A stretch of DNA of 64,000 nt from Nitrospira sp. (GTDB lineage: Bacteria > Nitrospirota > Nitrospiria > Nitrospirales > Nitrospiraceae): positions 136,072 through 200,071 of the forward strand of contig SPAW01000003.1 of NCBI GenBank assembly GCA_005239465.1, in the 5' to 3' direction. Both the position numbers and the translations under genes were made by a program. The notes under the pieces were generated by a model. The model was given only the letters and a program-made list of their open reading frames with translations, was not told the origin of the DNA and made no database searches. Position 1 is the first letter of the stretch. Every line of letters begins with the position of its first letter. Shown piece after piece: positions 34,448 to 42,444 of this stretch.

Positions 34448-35575
34448 CTAAATTTCTAGAGCCTTTACGAAGGCTCGGGTTTTATTGTTGTGATCGTAAA
34501 TTATCCATAGCATCTCTGCTTTCGGCATTCTGACGCGTCCAAGTTCAACAGCTGCCGCTACCGGCATCGCGGGAAATATGGCCAACGGGGCATCATTCCC
34601 GTGCTTATCCGAAATTCGAACCATTAAACGGCGAACGGCTTGGCGAAACCTCGACAGTTGCTCACGGGTCCTCAAAAAATCATTGTTCGGTTTGTCAATG
34701 GTGATTTCCCAAATAGCAATCTGCCTCCCCAACACAGATGTCACGCGATGATGAGCAATCGGCGCGCTTAGTGAAACGATCAATGCGGGGGGATGCTCAA
34801 AGCTGTGAGGAACTTTTAATCGGTACTCTGCATCGTGCGATTCCTCACTCCATTGCCAGGATTGCTCCGGCTCCCGACGAAGTTGGTATACATCTGCGGC
34901 GATCTTGTCCGTGAAGAGAGCGCCAAGTCGTATCAATAGTGGCATCGGTGCGAAGGCGAATATCGAGAAGTGATCACGTTCCGCAATGCGAGGACGGATC
35001 CACCGCTCAAATCCTTTCTCAAGATTCAGGCCTTCAGTGACCCAATAGTCGGGGTCATCATCTTTGCCTTCCCATGTCATGCTCAGGGAAATGGGATTTT
35101 CTTCGGATGGGTATGCGTGCGGAAACATGGCCCAGTGAGCCTGCAGCGGTCGAAGAGGAGATTTCTCATCTCCAATGTTGGCACCATAGAGCACCACGGT
35201 CGATTTCTTATTAGGATCGACGCCGGTCACGATCGCGACCCTTTTTTCGTGCAGTATTTTCCATTGTCTAAGGAGGTCAGCAGAGTACCGACCGCCATCC
35301 TGCTCCTGGTCCATCTTCTTGTGGCAATCGTGACAGACCAGCATGAGGTTGCCCACCTCGTTGAGGAGACGGACGTTCTTGTTAAAAGTTCCTCGCCCAC
35401 GAGGCCCGCGGCAAGAGAAGGAATAAATATGCGCCTTCTCGGAAATGTTAACGCGTTCTTGGGTCACGGGAGACTTATAGAGGATGCGGTTACACCCGCT
35501 AAATTGACAACGGCCAGCCGCTCTAGCCCACAGTTCACGCTCAACATTACGTCTAATATGACGAGTTACATCCAT
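34448..35575 (-). CDS. HNH-SAVED CBASS effector nuclease (Cap5-like)
   Basis: A protein of about 375 residues. N-terminal HNH nuclease: C23 and C28 in GRCQFSGCNRILY, H49 in SEKAHIYSF, N76 in NEVGNLMLVC, and C81, C84, H85 in CHDCHKKMD. C-terminal SAVED sensor: RDHFSIFAFAPMPLLIRLGA, then DVYQLRREPEQSWQWSEES. In Cap5 the SAVED domain binds the cyclic nucleotide, triggers tetramerisation and activates DNA degradation, which kills or arrests the infected cell. The start MDVTRHIRRNVERELWARAA fits homologues; upstream starts at 35617 and 35635 are possible. It is the first gene of the CBASS operon. Confidence 0.92.
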   Translation of the reverse strand: MDVTRHIRRNVERELWARAAGRCQFSGCNRILYKSPVTQERVNISEKAHIYSFSCRGPRGRGTFNKNVRLLNEVGNLMLVCHDCHKKMDQEQDGGRYSADLLRQWKILHEKRVAIVTGVDPNKKSTVVLYGANIGDEKSPLRPLQAHWAMFPHAYPSEENPISLSMTWEGKDDDPDYWVTEGLNLEKGFERWIRPRIAERDHFSIFAFAPMPLLIRLGALFTDKIAADVYQLRREPEQSWQWSEESHDAEYRLKVPHSFEHPPALIVSLSAPIAHHRVTSVLGRQIAIWEITIDKPNNDFLRTREQLSRFRQAVRRLMVRISDKHGNDAPLAIFPAMPVAAAVELGRVRMPKAEMLWIIYDHNNKTRAFVKALEI

Positions 35576-35773
35576 GAACGTTCTTTTGATCAGTCTCTTG
35601 GAATTTTCGATTTTCATATAGGCTTCATCCCTCATCTACGGCAAACGAATCAAAGGTCCCACCGCATGTAGTCGTATTCGGCCCCTTCTCAAATGGTTAT
35701 GTGTCGCCGCATGTCTCCCTCTTGCTGCAGCACTGAGATGAAGACTTTGGCGCTATCATTATCTCCTCACCAA

Positions 35774-35818
35774 ATAAAAAAGCCGCACCTGGAGCATCAC
35801 GCCTCCAAAATGCGGCTT
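35774..35818 (-). terminator. Rho-independent terminator of the small zinc-ribbon gene
   Basis: On the minus strand GAAGCCGCA...TGCGGCTTTTTTATTT forms an 8-bp stem (35780-35787 with 35811-35818) with an inner GGAG/CTCC pairing and a T-rich tail. It lies 71 bp past the zinc-ribbon gene and about 200 bp before the CBASS effector start, insulating the CBASS operon. Confidence 0.75.
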
Positions 35819-35888
35819 CACGTCCCTTCGTCGAACCTAACAGTCGACTAGAGCCCTACGCCTTCAACAGCCAGCTTCTATTCAGCCA

Positions 35889-36062
35889 TCACAGTATGTT
35901 CTTCGGTCTCCAAGGCAACCACGTCGGATAAGGGAGATGTAACTTGCACTTTGGACACTCCAAGAAGTCATCTCGCCAAACCCGACACTTGTTCACAAGG
36001 ACACTTCCCGTTACTTTTATTAGATCCTGCCCACATGGGCAGCGATAAATTCGATCAAACAT
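35889..36062 (-). CDS. Small zinc-ribbon protein, 57 aa
   Basis: A short frame, MFDRIYRCPCGQDLIKVTGS, continuing to ECPKCKLHLPYPTWLPWRPK and NIL. Two metal-binding knuckles (C-x-C and C-x-x-C) suggest a zinc ribbon or knuckle. It has its own terminator (35774-35818) and a perfect TTGACA -35 box upstream (36136-36141), so it looks like an expressed single-gene unit. The composition is AT-richer than its neighbours, like the CBASS genes. The family is not recognised; a link to defence is only by position. Confidence 0.5.
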   Translation of the reverse strand: MFDRIYRCPCGQDLIKVTGSVLVNKCRVWRDDFLECPKCKLHLPYPTWLPWRPKNIL

Positions 36063-36112
36063 ATGATTGCGAATCCATCACTGAACGGGGTCAAACCGTT
36101 ATGCATGATGAC

Positions 36113-36141
36113 TACATATAGCTATCCTGTCTTTTTGTCAA
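36113..36141 (-). promoter_or_regulatory. Candidate sigma-70 promoter
   Basis: Minus strand TTGACA (36136-36141) with TATATG 15 bp away (36115-36120) or TATGTA 17 bp away (36113-36118). It would drive the 57-residue zinc-ribbon gene with a leader of about 45 nt. Confidence 0.5.
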
Positions 36142-36181
36142 TACCAAATATTGTGGATTGATTGGGGAATGCGAGGAAAAG

Positions 36182-36246
36182 CTGTGGATAGCTACGGGGC
36201 GAATCTTGGAGCCGAATAGCGCCCTAATCGCGCAAGTTATCCACAG
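36182..36246. other. Inverted pair of DnaA-box-like sites
   Basis: CTGTGGATA (36182-36190) and TATCCACAG (36238-36246) are perfect inverted repeats; the right one contains TTATCCACA, the consensus DnaA box, and the left one differs at one position. No dnaA, repA or AT-rich unwinding element is adjacent. They may be remnants of a plasmid or element origin. Confidence 0.4.
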
Positions 36247-36404
36247 AACAAGCTGCTAGTTTGAACCCAAATCCAGTATTTGCTTCTCGTCGTCATCACC
36301 TAGAAGGCCATTCGCCCAATTTTCAGCGTCGCTTCCTCCACGCCTTTAATTGGGACAAACCGACCACCGATACCAAGCACGACGACTTTCGGAAGCGGGA
36401 AATA

Positions 36405-36420
36405 GGGACAGGCTACTTTT
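36405..36420. repeat. Short repeat AGGGACAGGCTACTTTT type
   Basis: This word also occurs at 36831-36846 and 39888-39903. It is accompanied near 36431 and 39825 by tgtcaactcagcg...tggcgaaatagacg, another shared block. The family resembles REP-like ends; no transposase is nearby. Confidence 0.55.
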
Positions 36421-36489
36421 CGCTCGTAATTGTGTCAACTCAGCGAAATGGCGAAATAGACGTATTAACAGGGGCGGGGAAAAAGAGCA

Positions 36490-36620
36490 TATAGCGAATG
36501 GCATATAGCTGATGGCCGGAACAAGAGACATATCTCGCCCTTCGGTGTGACTCAGGGCCGTGAGCTTGCCGAACGGTGAAGCGTCTGTATTTTCATGCGA
36601 GATATGAACGACGAATAACG
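36490..36620. repeat. Intergenic spacer repeat, family B
   Basis: Carries tatctcgcccttcggtgtga and ccgtgagcttgccgaacggt in the same order as 12515-12570. Confidence 0.7.
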
Positions 36621-36655
36621 CCGGAGAAATGCGCGTGGCGACTGCTGCGGCGCTC

Positions 36656-36820
36656 GCTCTGTCACTCTTTCTTGAAGGCCAGCTTGCTGTCTGCCAACAA
36701 GCCGGTCAGCAACGAGCTGAACTCCATGGGAATGACAAACTTTGTGGAAAGGCCCGCCCCCATCACCTTCAACGTCTCCAGATATTGCAAGCTCATGGTC
36801 TTGGCATCCACGCCCTTGGA
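36656..36820 (-). pseudogene. Duplicated 3' end of the SPFH gene
   Basis: About 165 bp almost identical to 37821-37985, the C-terminal coding end of the SPFH protein gene, in the same orientation. It encodes the equivalent of KTMSLQYLETLKVMGAG and SLLTGLLADSKLAFKKE, with a few substitutions, but lacks the rest of the gene. Together the two copies bracket the toxin-antitoxin pair. Confidence 0.85.
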
Positions 36821-36937
36821 AAGAAAGGGGGGACAGGCTACTTTTCTGGCGACGTTCTGGGACGTCCAGAAGCTTGAGTGGGGTCAGCAAGAAATACTGG
36901 GGTCATGAGTTTTGACGTATGAACAGCGGGGGACATT

Positions 36938-37234
36938 TCAGGCCGCGGCACGGACCTTCACCGTGAGACGTACTTGCGCTCCGAGCCGGGCCAGCATGTC
37001 GATCAGTGCGTCCGTACTGAACAAGTCGATACGCCCACGGAGGAGATCGCTGACGCGGGGCTGAGTCACACCGAGTATCTTGGCCGCTGCTCTCTGTTTG
37101 AGGTGGCGGGACGCGATGAGCTTCTGCACCTGGATCATGAGGTCCGCTCGGACCAGCAGATGCTCGGCCTCCTCGCGGCGAAACCCGAGGTCACGGAATA
37201 CATTCCCGGTGGACGGTGTGATCTTCAGTTTCAT
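36938..37234 (-). CDS. XRE-type antitoxin (HigA-like)
   Basis: A protein of about 98 residues starting MKLKITPSTGNVFRDLGFRR. The helix-turn-helix is LKQRAAAKILGVTQPRVSDL (about residues 43-62). The ITPSTGNVF-x-DLGF opening is typical of the Xre antitoxins paired with RelE/Gp49-like toxins. It would neutralise the toxin encoded just upstream and repress the operon. The toxin stop lies 31 bp before its start; toxin-first order is the HigBA arrangement. Confidence 0.85.
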   Translation of the reverse strand: MKLKITPSTGNVFRDLGFRREEAEHLLVRADLMIQVQKLIASRHLKQRAAAKILGVTQPRVSDLLRGRIDLFSTDALIDMLARLGAQVRLTVKVRAAA

Positions 37235-37265
37235 GATTCTCCTCCCCTCTCGCTCCACTTACCGC

Positions 37266-37607
37266 TCAGCGCTGCGCAACGAGTGCCTGATATCGTTGTC
37301 TGGCAAATTCCACATCGTGCTGCGAAGTTTTCCTGGTCCGTTTCTCAAAGGCATGGAGCACATAGATCGCTTCCGCAAACTTGGCGACGTAGCACACGCG
37401 ATGTTCCACTGCGGTATGAATTCTGATCTCACGGACGCCGGGACCAATCGTCGGCATCGGTTTCCAGTCCAACGGCTCCAACCCCTGCTGAACCAGCCGA
37501 AGCTGAAACCCCGCGAGGCGCCTGGCATCCCGCGGAAATGCCTGCACGTCACTCCGCGATGACCCGAGCCACAAGATCGCCTTATCGGTCACGGGATCAA
37601 TATGCAA
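37266..37607 (-). CDS. RelE/HigB-like (phage Gp49-type) toxin
   Basis: A 113-residue protein with the Gp49-like fold signature: LGSSRSDVQAFPRDARRLAG, then WKPMPTIGPGVREIRIHTAV, then HRVCYVAKFAEAIYVLHAFE and KRTRKTS. Such toxins cut mRNA on the ribosome. The basic residues of the RIH and FEKRTRKT segments fit the active surface. It is first in a two-gene operon with the XRE antitoxin. The pair lies between two copies of the SPFH 3' end. Confidence 0.85.
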   Translation of the reverse strand: MHIDPVTDKAILWLGSSRSDVQAFPRDARRLAGFQLRLVQQGLEPLDWKPMPTIGPGVREIRIHTAVEHRVCYVAKFAEAIYVLHAFEKRTRKTSQHDVEFARQRYQALVAQR

Positions 37608-37826
37608 GTTTTAGTATATTACTGTCAAGCGAGAGGGACTTCTGCTGAAACCTATTGTGACATGACGATACCATCGTAAAGTACAGCGCATCAATGTGCC
37701 GATTCCAATCGAGCATTACAATTGCTCCGTCCAAGCTCGCTTGCTATCTCTTTAGGGATGGGGGCTGATTGATCTTCCACTGCGCGCGGAGCAACGAGCG
37801 TGGCGGCTGATCAGGCAACGGCTCTG

Positions 37827-38690
37827 TCACTCTTTCTTGAAGGCCAGCTTGCTGTCTGCCAACAGGCCGGCCAGCAACGAGCTGAATTCCATGGGAATGA
37901 CGAACTTCGTGGAAGGGCCCGCCCCCATCACCTTCAACGTCTCCAGATATTGCAAGCTCATGGTCTTGGCATCCACGCCTTTGGCCACGTCGAAGATCTT
38001 CCCGAGCGCGAGCGCGAAGCCTTCCGCCCGCAGGATTTTGGCCTGTCGGTCACCTTCGGCGCTGAGGATCGCCGCCTGCTTGTCCCCCTCGGCTACCGCA
38101 ATGGCAGCCTGTTTTTTGCCTTCTGCTTCCGTGACTGTCGCCCGCCGGCTCCGTTCGGCCGACATCTGGCGCGTCATCGCCTCTTGGACCTCCTTCGGAG
38201 GGGTGATCTCTCGAATCTCGACGGTGGTGATCTTCACCCCCCAGCGCTGCGTGACTTCATCCATTTTGGCCTGCAACAGGTGATTGATCTGGTCACGTTT
38301 GGCCAGCATGTCGTCCAGTGGGATGTCGCCCACGACGGCCCGCAAGGTGGTGGTGGCAATACCCTGTGAGGCCCCCGCAAAGTCCTGGACCTTCACGACG
38401 CTGGCAGTCGGGTCGAGGACGCGGGAATAGATCAGGAAATCAATCGAGATCGGCGCATTGTCTTTGGTAATGCAGGTCTGGTGCGGCACCTCGAAATAGT
38501 TTTCTCGGAGATCCACCCAGATCGGCCGGTCGATGAGCGGCATGATCACGACCAGGCCTGGCCCTTTCGGCGTAGGCAACACTTTACCCAGGCGGAGCAC
38601 GACGATGCGCTGATACTCCGGAACGATTTTGATGGTGAGAAACACCAGGAAGACAACCACCACGAGTCCTACTATGAGAGAAAGGTCCAT
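37827..38690 (-). CDS. SPFH/Band 7 family membrane protein
   Basis: A 287-residue stomatin-like protein. An N-terminal membrane helix (LIVGLVVVVFLVFLTIKIVP) is followed by the Band 7 domain (YQRIVVLRLGKVLPTPKGPG ... DNAPISIDFLIYSRVLDPTA, QGIATTTLRAVVGDIPLDDM) and a long Ala/Glu-rich coiled coil (TRQMSAERSRRATVTEAEGK). Such proteins form ring-like microdomains with proteases such as NfeD/FtsH; no nfeD is adjacent. The 3' end is duplicated at 36656-36820. Confidence 0.92.
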   Translation of the reverse strand: MDLSLIVGLVVVVFLVFLTIKIVPEYQRIVVLRLGKVLPTPKGPGLVVIMPLIDRPIWVDLRENYFEVPHQTCITKDNAPISIDFLIYSRVLDPTASVVKVQDFAGASQGIATTTLRAVVGDIPLDDMLAKRDQINHLLQAKMDEVTQRWGVKITTVEIREITPPKEVQEAMTRQMSAERSRRATVTEAEGKKQAAIAVAEGDKQAAILSAEGDRQAKILRAEGFALALGKIFDVAKGVDAKTMSLQYLETLKVMGAGPSTKFVIPMEFSSLLAGLLADSKLAFKKE

Positions 38691-38914
38691 ACCGACCTCC
38701 TTTTTGCGGTGTGCGATTAGGCGACGGTGGTGGTGCAGAGAGACGAACAGACTGAGAGAAGGGTACGCGTGGGCGGCACCAATGTCTAGTGGATGAAGGA
38801 GCGGGAAGCGGGGCCATTCTCAATTCTCGATATCGTGCTTGGCGCAGAGGCTGACTGTACCCAACCGCGCGCGTCGAACGGGCACATTCTGATCGTGCTC
38901 GTTCCGCGAGCATA

Positions 38915-38990
38915 GGTCTATATGCTCCTTCCAAGCTTGCTCGTACCTCCTCTCAAGGGGTGGTCTGGATCTATCCCTCAACTGCGCGCA
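38915..38990. repeat. Intergenic spacer repeat, family A
   Basis: ATGCTCCTTCCAAGCTTGCT followed by CGTACC...GGTGGTCTGGATCTATCC and CTGCGCGCATCGA. A near copy is at 49180-49250 and shorter forms at 43425-43495, 59815-59905 and 59915-59950. The interval 38691-39121 otherwise holds no gene. Confidence 0.75.
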
Positions 38991-39121
38991 TCGACCGAGC
39001 ACTGCCAAACAGAACTCGTTCGACCCGGAGCCCGTTTGATGGCTCCGGGCGACGGGATAAAACCCACTTCGTGTGTGCGGGCGGGGAGCACGAGGGATAG
39101 CCCAGACCGCCCCCTATATCC

Positions 39122-39766
39122 CTAATTGGAGATTACCCTGGGCGCCTGGAGGCGCCTGAGACAGTCCAGCCAGAGTGTGGCCGGGTCTTTGTCAAAGATG
39201 CCGATCGAATCTGGCGGCAGGGTTGCCCACGCCCCCTGGAGCATTTCATATCCCAGCTGCCCCGGAGCCCACCCGGCAAATCCGGCAAAAGCCCGGAAGG
39301 TTTCGGTCGGTTTGGCCTGCGTAATGATGCGTTCCAGGACCGCAGGTGTGCCCCCCACATAGACCCCGTCGAAGACCGATCGTGCGTCTGCTGGAGGCTC
39401 CTTGAGTCGGAACAGCAGGAGAAGGTGGGTTGGCTCTACCGGCCCACCCGCAAACAATCGGTAGGTGGTCCCCTTGAGTACGGTGAGGTCCGGCAACGCC
39501 TCAGACAGAAGGACGTTCGTGGAGCGATTCAGAATGAGTCCGAGTGTTCCCTCAGGCCCGTGCTCCACTATGAGCACGACGGCTTGGCGGAAGTTCGGAT
39601 CATCCAGCGTTGGACTGGCCACTAAGAGCACACCCTTCTCGACCGACGACGGCGCGACTTCCATCCCCGCCAGAGTCGGTACCGCATGCAGGACGGTCAA
39701 AAGTCCCCCGAGCAGGAAGCTCGCGATGGTTCTCCGTGCATCAGTGAGGGTGAGAAAAAGGGACAT
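39122..39766 (-). CDS. YqgE/AlgH family protein with signal peptide
   Basis: A 214-residue protein. The AlgH core starts near residue 42 (KGVLLVASPTLDDPNFRQAV, then VLIVEHGPEGTLGLILNRST) and includes LFAGGPVEPTHLLLLFR and AGFAGWAPGQLGYEM. Unlike most AlgH proteins it has an N-terminal hydrophobic export signal (TIASFLLGGLLTVLHAVPTLAG), so it is probably periplasmic. The family function is unsettled (linked to alginate regulation in Pseudomonas). It is a single gene. Confidence 0.9.
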   Translation of the reverse strand: MSLFLTLTDARRTIASFLLGGLLTVLHAVPTLAGMEVAPSSVEKGVLLVASPTLDDPNFRQAVVLIVEHGPEGTLGLILNRSTNVLLSEALPDLTVLKGTTYRLFAGGPVEPTHLLLLFRLKEPPADARSVFDGVYVGGTPAVLERIITQAKPTETFRAFAGFAGWAPGQLGYEMLQGAWATLPPDSIGIFDKDPATLWLDCLRRLQAPRVISN

Positions 39767-39956
39767 TCTACTATTCAGCCGGTGGGATGAAAATTTCCGC
39801 CAGGCTACGACTCCCCGCCGGTGGGTGTCAACTCAGCGGAGTGGCGAAATAGACGCATTACTTGCAGGAAAGGTGAGACAGAGAACAGGGGACAGGCTAC
39901 TTTATTCTCAGTGGGCATCGGCGCGAAGTGGATTCGAGGCCCAGGGCTGTGCGGTC

Positions 39957-40643
39957 CTACAGTCTCACCCCCACTTCATCCAAATGTTTGAGCAGGTCGG
40001 CCGGGTCCTGATAGACCCGATAGGCGCCGGCCCGTTCCAATTCTTCCCGTCCATAGCCCCCTGAGAGCAGCCCTACCGACAGGGCGAACGCGCGGCGCGC
40101 GGCGAGCATGTCCCAGACGCTGTCGCCCACGATGACGCACCGGCTCATGGGGACCTTGAGGCGCTTCCCGGCAGCGAGAAACAGATCGGGATCGGGCTTC
40201 GCGAAGCGGACGTCGTCGCGTGTAATCACCGGTACCTTTTCGTGGAGCTTGAGCAGTTTGAGCGCATGCCGTGCGCTGTGCATGCGCCCGCTTGTCGCGA
40301 TGGCATGAGGCACGCGATGGTTCGCCAACGTGTCCAGCAGGTCCTGCGTTCCGGGAAGCAGACGCAGAGACGGAGCCTGTTTGGCGTAGCTCTCCGCATG
40401 CACCCGCTGAATGTTCTCCGCGTCCTTCCGCGAGACCTGCCGTCCGGTTTCCCGCGACAACGCGTTGAGCATCAGGCCCCCGCTCATGCCGATTTGCCGG
40501 TGAATGCGCCAGACCGGCAGTTCGATGCCGGCGGCTTGCGTCGCTTCGCGCCAGGCCAGCACATGCTGGTAGACGCTGTCGACCAGGGTGCCGTCTAGAT
40601 CGAAGAGGAACGCCAGCGAATCGAGGTTCCGGGTCGTTGCCAT
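39957..40643 (-). CDS. HAD superfamily phosphatase (phosphoglycolate phosphatase-like)
   Basis: A 228-residue HAD hydrolase. Motif I is FLFDLDGTLVDSVYQHVLAW (two catalytic Asp), motif II IATSGRMHSARHAL (Ser/Thr), motif III Lys in DDVRFAKPDPDLFL, and motif IV CVIVGDSVWDMLAARRA. The alpha-helical cap between motifs I and II is of the beta-phosphoglucomutase/phosphoglycolate phosphatase type. Substrate unknown. It is adjacent to the osmC-like gene (7 bp), so probably cotranscribed with it. Confidence 0.9.
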   Translation of the reverse strand: MATTRNLDSLAFLFDLDGTLVDSVYQHVLAWREATQAAGIELPVWRIHRQIGMSGGLMLNALSRETGRQVSRKDAENIQRVHAESYAKQAPSLRLLPGTQDLLDTLANHRVPHAIATSGRMHSARHALKLLKLHEKVPVITRDDVRFAKPDPDLFLAAGKRLKVPMSRCVIVGDSVWDMLAARRAFALSVGLLSGGYGREELERAGAYRVYQDPADLLKHLDEVGVRL

Positions 40644-40650
40644 CGCAATA

Positions 40651-41076
40651 TTATCCTTCCAGTTTGGCCTGCATCGTGATCGTCGTGTTCAGCAAACGCG
40701 AAATCGGGCACCCCTTCTTGGCTTCCTGCGTCGCCTTCTCCCATGCGGCCCGATCTGCCGTGGGGACTTTGCCTTTCACGTCCAGCAGGATATTCGTCAC
40801 GGTCCATCCGGCTTCGAGCTTGTCGAAAGTGACGGTAGCCATGGTCTCCAATTTCTCGGGAACCAAGCCTGCATTTCCCAGTTGCGCGGAGAGCGCCATC
40901 GTAAAGCAGCCGGCGTGCGCGGCAGCGATCAATTCCTCCGGGTTGGTGCCCTTCCCGCTCTCGAACCTCGTGGAAAACGAATATTGCGTTTGTGACAGGA
41001 CGCCGCTGTCGGTGGAAACGGTGTCCTTGCCGGTCTTCAAATCGCCTTGCCAGATGGCCGAGCCTTTGCGTTGCAT
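40651..41076 (-). CDS. osmC: OsmC family peroxiredoxin
   Basis: A 141-residue organic hydroperoxide reductase. The two redox cysteines are C57 (IAAAHAGCFTMALSAQL) and C122 (EAKKGCPISRLLNTTI), with the OsmC N-terminal strands (SAIWQGDLKTGKDTVSTDSG) and NPEELIAAAHA motif. It reduces organic peroxides using dithiols. The neighbouring HAD gene starts 7 bp downstream on the same strand, suggesting one transcript. Cytoplasmic. Confidence 0.93.
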   Translation of the reverse strand: MQRKGSAIWQGDLKTGKDTVSTDSGVLSQTQYSFSTRFESGKGTNPEELIAAAHAGCFTMALSAQLGNAGLVPEKLETMATVTFDKLEAGWTVTNILLDVKGKVPTADRAAWEKATQEAKKGCPISRLLNTTITMQAKLEG

Positions 41077-41271
41077 GGTGCGCCTTCTTGTGGTGATGCA
41101 TGACGGTCAGAAAAACCGCATGCGTGGTTCATTTGCAGGAATGGTTCGGGATCCCCTTCATACGCGGACCAGCTTCATCGTGAACCAGCGCGAACCGCTG
41201 TTCAACTCAAATTTTCGGTGCCCATTTGACGGAGAAGAAGGAAGCGGGAGTATTTGGGTTATAGTGAGATC

Positions 41272-42138
41272 ATGGCTTCTAGGTCGAATGTGCGCGTTGC
41301 CGGAGGTTTTCGCCGCAGGCGGCGCGGGCGGCGGATCGCCTTCAAATCGGCCCGTCGTTTCATCCGGTTGGGATGGCGTGCGTTCAGAAAAACGGTAGCC
41401 ACCTACCCGCCTGCGGTCCGGTTCCTCGTCGGTGCGGTCATGATTCTGTTCGTGTGGTCTACCGGCAACTGGGTGTATCACACGATCAACAAGCCGACCG
41501 AGGTTTTCTTTCCCTTAGACGACGTGCTTGACAAGAGCCCGTCCGAGACGTGGCGTCAGTATGGGTCGCTCTTCCGTGAACATGCGACCGTAGTCATCAC
41601 GCCCGAGTTGCTGGCCGCGCTGGCCCAGGTCGAAGGTGGGGGCAACCCTGTGGCGCGGACGTTCTGGCGATGGCGGCTCTCGTGGAATCCTTTGGAGCTG
41701 TACCAACCGGCGTCGAGCGCGGTCGGCATGTTTCAGATCACCGACGCGACGTTCCAAGAGGCGAAGCGCTACTGCATTCATGATCATGTAGTGGTTGAAG
41801 ATGACCCATGGAACGATATGAAATCGTGTTGGTTTAACAGCCTCTACATGCGTGCCATTCCGAGTCATGCAATCGAGTTGACGGCGGCGCTGCTCGATCG
41901 CCGCGTTGCACAGGCAATGGCAGCGCGACGGAGCGGCTCGATCACGCTCCAGAAAAAGCAGGATCTGGCCGCAGTGATTCATCTCTGTGGAGCCGGGGCC
42001 GGCCACGTCTATGCCGCGCGCGGCTTCCGGCTGAGCCCCCACCAGCGGTGCGGCGACCACAGCGTGCGCGCCTACCTCATCCGGGTCACTGCGATGAAGC
42101 AGCAGTTTGCCACGCTGGCAGCAAGAGCGAATGGCTGA
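41272..42138 (+). CDS. Membrane-anchored lytic transglycosylase (SLT domain)
   Basis: A protein of about 288 residues. A very basic N-terminus (RRRRRGRRIAFKSARRF) precedes one membrane helix (AVRFLVGAVMILFVWSTGNW). The periplasmic part has the SLT pattern: LAALAQVEGGGNPVARTFWR (catalytic Glu), SSAVGMFQITDATFQEAKRY and a C-terminal HLCGAGAGHVYAARGF. It would cleave peptidoglycan glycan strands. The ATG at 41272 is preferred over a TTG six codons upstream. The Arg-rich N-terminus is unusual. Confidence 0.85.
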   Translation: MASRSNVRVAGGFRRRRRGRRIAFKSARRFIRLGWRAFRKTVATYPPAVRFLVGAVMILFVWSTGNWVYHTINKPTEVFFPLDDVLDKSPSETWRQYGSLFREHATVVITPELLAALAQVEGGGNPVARTFWRWRLSWNPLELYQPASSAVGMFQITDATFQEAKRYCIHDHVVVEDDPWNDMKSCWFNSLYMRAIPSHAIELTAALLDRRVAQAMAARRSGSITLQKKQDLAAVIHLCGAGAGHVYAARGFRLSPHQRCGDHSVRAYLIRVTAMKQQFATLAARANG

Positions 42139-42139
42139 T

Positions 42140-42262
42140 GGCGTTCGGAAGTGCTGAGTGCTGAGGACTGAGACTTGGCGATAAGAGCTGATGGCATATA
42201 GCACGAGCCGGAAATGAGTAGCGCTTCACACTTCACGAACGACGAGATACGAGATGCGAACG
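42140..42262. repeat. Intergenic spacer repeat, family B
   Basis: Contains gctgatggcgttcggaagtg, gagctgatggcatatagc and acgaacgacgagatacgaga words between the transglycosylase and CBS-protein genes. Confidence 0.65.
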
Positions 42263-42444
42263 ACTAGTTCCAGCAGCTCATGGTGCCTACTGAGTTCCAT
42301 GCCGGCCTTGCTGCGTTGTCCCTACAGGAGGCTCCCCTTCATATTGACTGGCCCAGGCGGGCCTTCTATGCTGAACCCCTAATACGCCGCACACCTGATT
42401 GTTCACGCACGAGCCGGCCGAACTCGTCTACACAAGGAGTCAGC

